Source: an uncultured Erysipelotrichales bacterium (GTDB lineage: Bacteria; Bacillota_I; Bacilli_A; Erysipelotrichales; Coprobacillaceae). Taken from it: a DNA stretch of 6,438 nt. Below, one piece after another: positions 6,321 through 6,438 of this stretch. Made by a program: the position numbers and the translations under genes. A model generated the notes under the pieces. That model was given only the letters and a program-made list of their open reading frames with translations, made no database searches and had not been told where the DNA came from. Positions within the stretch are counted from its first letter, which is position 1. Each line of letters opens with the position of its first letter. Location of the stretch: positions 1-6,438 of the forward strand of contig CAKVJS010000069.1 in the NCBI GenBank assembly GCA_934754755.1, read 5' to 3'.

Positions 6321-6349
6321 ACAATAAAAAACCTTGATTTTAATCAAGG
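6321..6349 (-). terminator. Intrinsic terminator of the tRNA-Arg transcript
   Basis: CCTTGAT-TAAA-ATCAAGG forms a perfect seven-pair stem (6349-6332), followed by TTTTTTATTGTTTT. It lies 15 bases past the CCA end of the tRNA and is the best-formed terminator in the window. Confidence 0.88.
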
Positions 6350-6364
6350 CGATTATTTATAAAA

Positions 6365-6438
6365 TGGCGTCCACGAAGGGATTCGAACCCCTGACCGCAC
6401 GCTTAGAAGGCGTGTGCTCTATCCAGCTGAGCTACGTA
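6365..6438 (-). tRNA. tRNA-Arg, anticodon TCT (first three 5' bases outside the window)
   Basis: The minus strand shows a cloverleaf: D arm GCTCAGCTGGATAGAGC, anticodon stem CACGC/GCGTG around the loop CTTCTAA (anticodon TCT, reading AGA), and a T arm with GGTTCGAATCC. The 3' end has acceptor strand CGTGGAC, discriminator G and an encoded CCA at 6367-6365. The visible 5' part begins TACG. Pairing with the acceptor predicts three missing bases (GTC), with one G-T wobble at the fourth pair. The full gene would be 77 bases with CCA. Confidence 0.95.

Noticed and set aside
6365..6438. tRNA 3' end as an integration site for a mobile element
   Set aside because: Downstream there is a normal terminator and house-keeping genes; no integrase and no repeat of the tRNA 3' end are seen in the window.

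Overview
The window is a low-GC (AT-rich) Firmicutes-type chromosomal segment in which every supported gene lies on the minus strand, so it reads biologically from position 6438 down to 1. Evidence for the lineage is the strong AAGGAG-type ribosome binding sites, the sigma-A-like promoters, a tRNA gene with encoded CCA, and the trigger factor / LonA / YsxC gene order known from Bacillus-like genomes. The absence of clpX between tig and lon, together with a SpoVID-like gene directly after ysxC, suggests a deep-branching or gene-reduced member of the Bacillota, perhaps Erysipelotrichia-like. That placement is inference; the sequence alone cannot fix the genus.

Layout in transcription order: (1) the 3' 74 nt of a tRNA-Arg(TCT), with its own strong terminator (about 6321-6349). 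(2) A well-formed sigma-A promoter (-35 TTTACA, 17 bp, extended -10 TGATAGAAT) driving a previously easy-to-miss 47-aa gene (6128-6271), whose stop overlaps the start of a 307-aa TPR/alpha-solenoid protein (5212-6135). The solenoid gene sits where ysoA sits beside tig in Bacillus. (3) A hairpin, then a second sigma-A promoter (TTGAAT, 17 bp, TATAAT), followed by tig (trigger factor), lon (ATP-dependent protease LonA) and ysxC/engB (ribosome-assembly GTPase), closely spaced as one operon. A small hairpin lies between lon and ysxC. (4) A terminator overlapping the ysxC stop codon, a candidate sporulation sigma-E-type promoter, and the 5' portion of a gene whose N-terminal domain resembles SpoVID, the spore-coat morphogenetic protein. 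This last gene runs off the window at position 1.

Functionally, the middle operon joins three steps of protein biogenesis and quality control: co-translational folding (Tig), degradation of misfolded or regulatory proteins (Lon), and large-ribosomal-subunit maturation (YsxC). The upstream 47-aa/TPR pair is uncharacterised. The downstream SpoVID-like gene appears to be a separately transcribed unit that would be switched on in the mother cell during sporulation, if the candidate sigma-E promoter is real. Intergenic regions are all under about 110 bases and are accounted for by promoters, terminators and ribosome binding sites.
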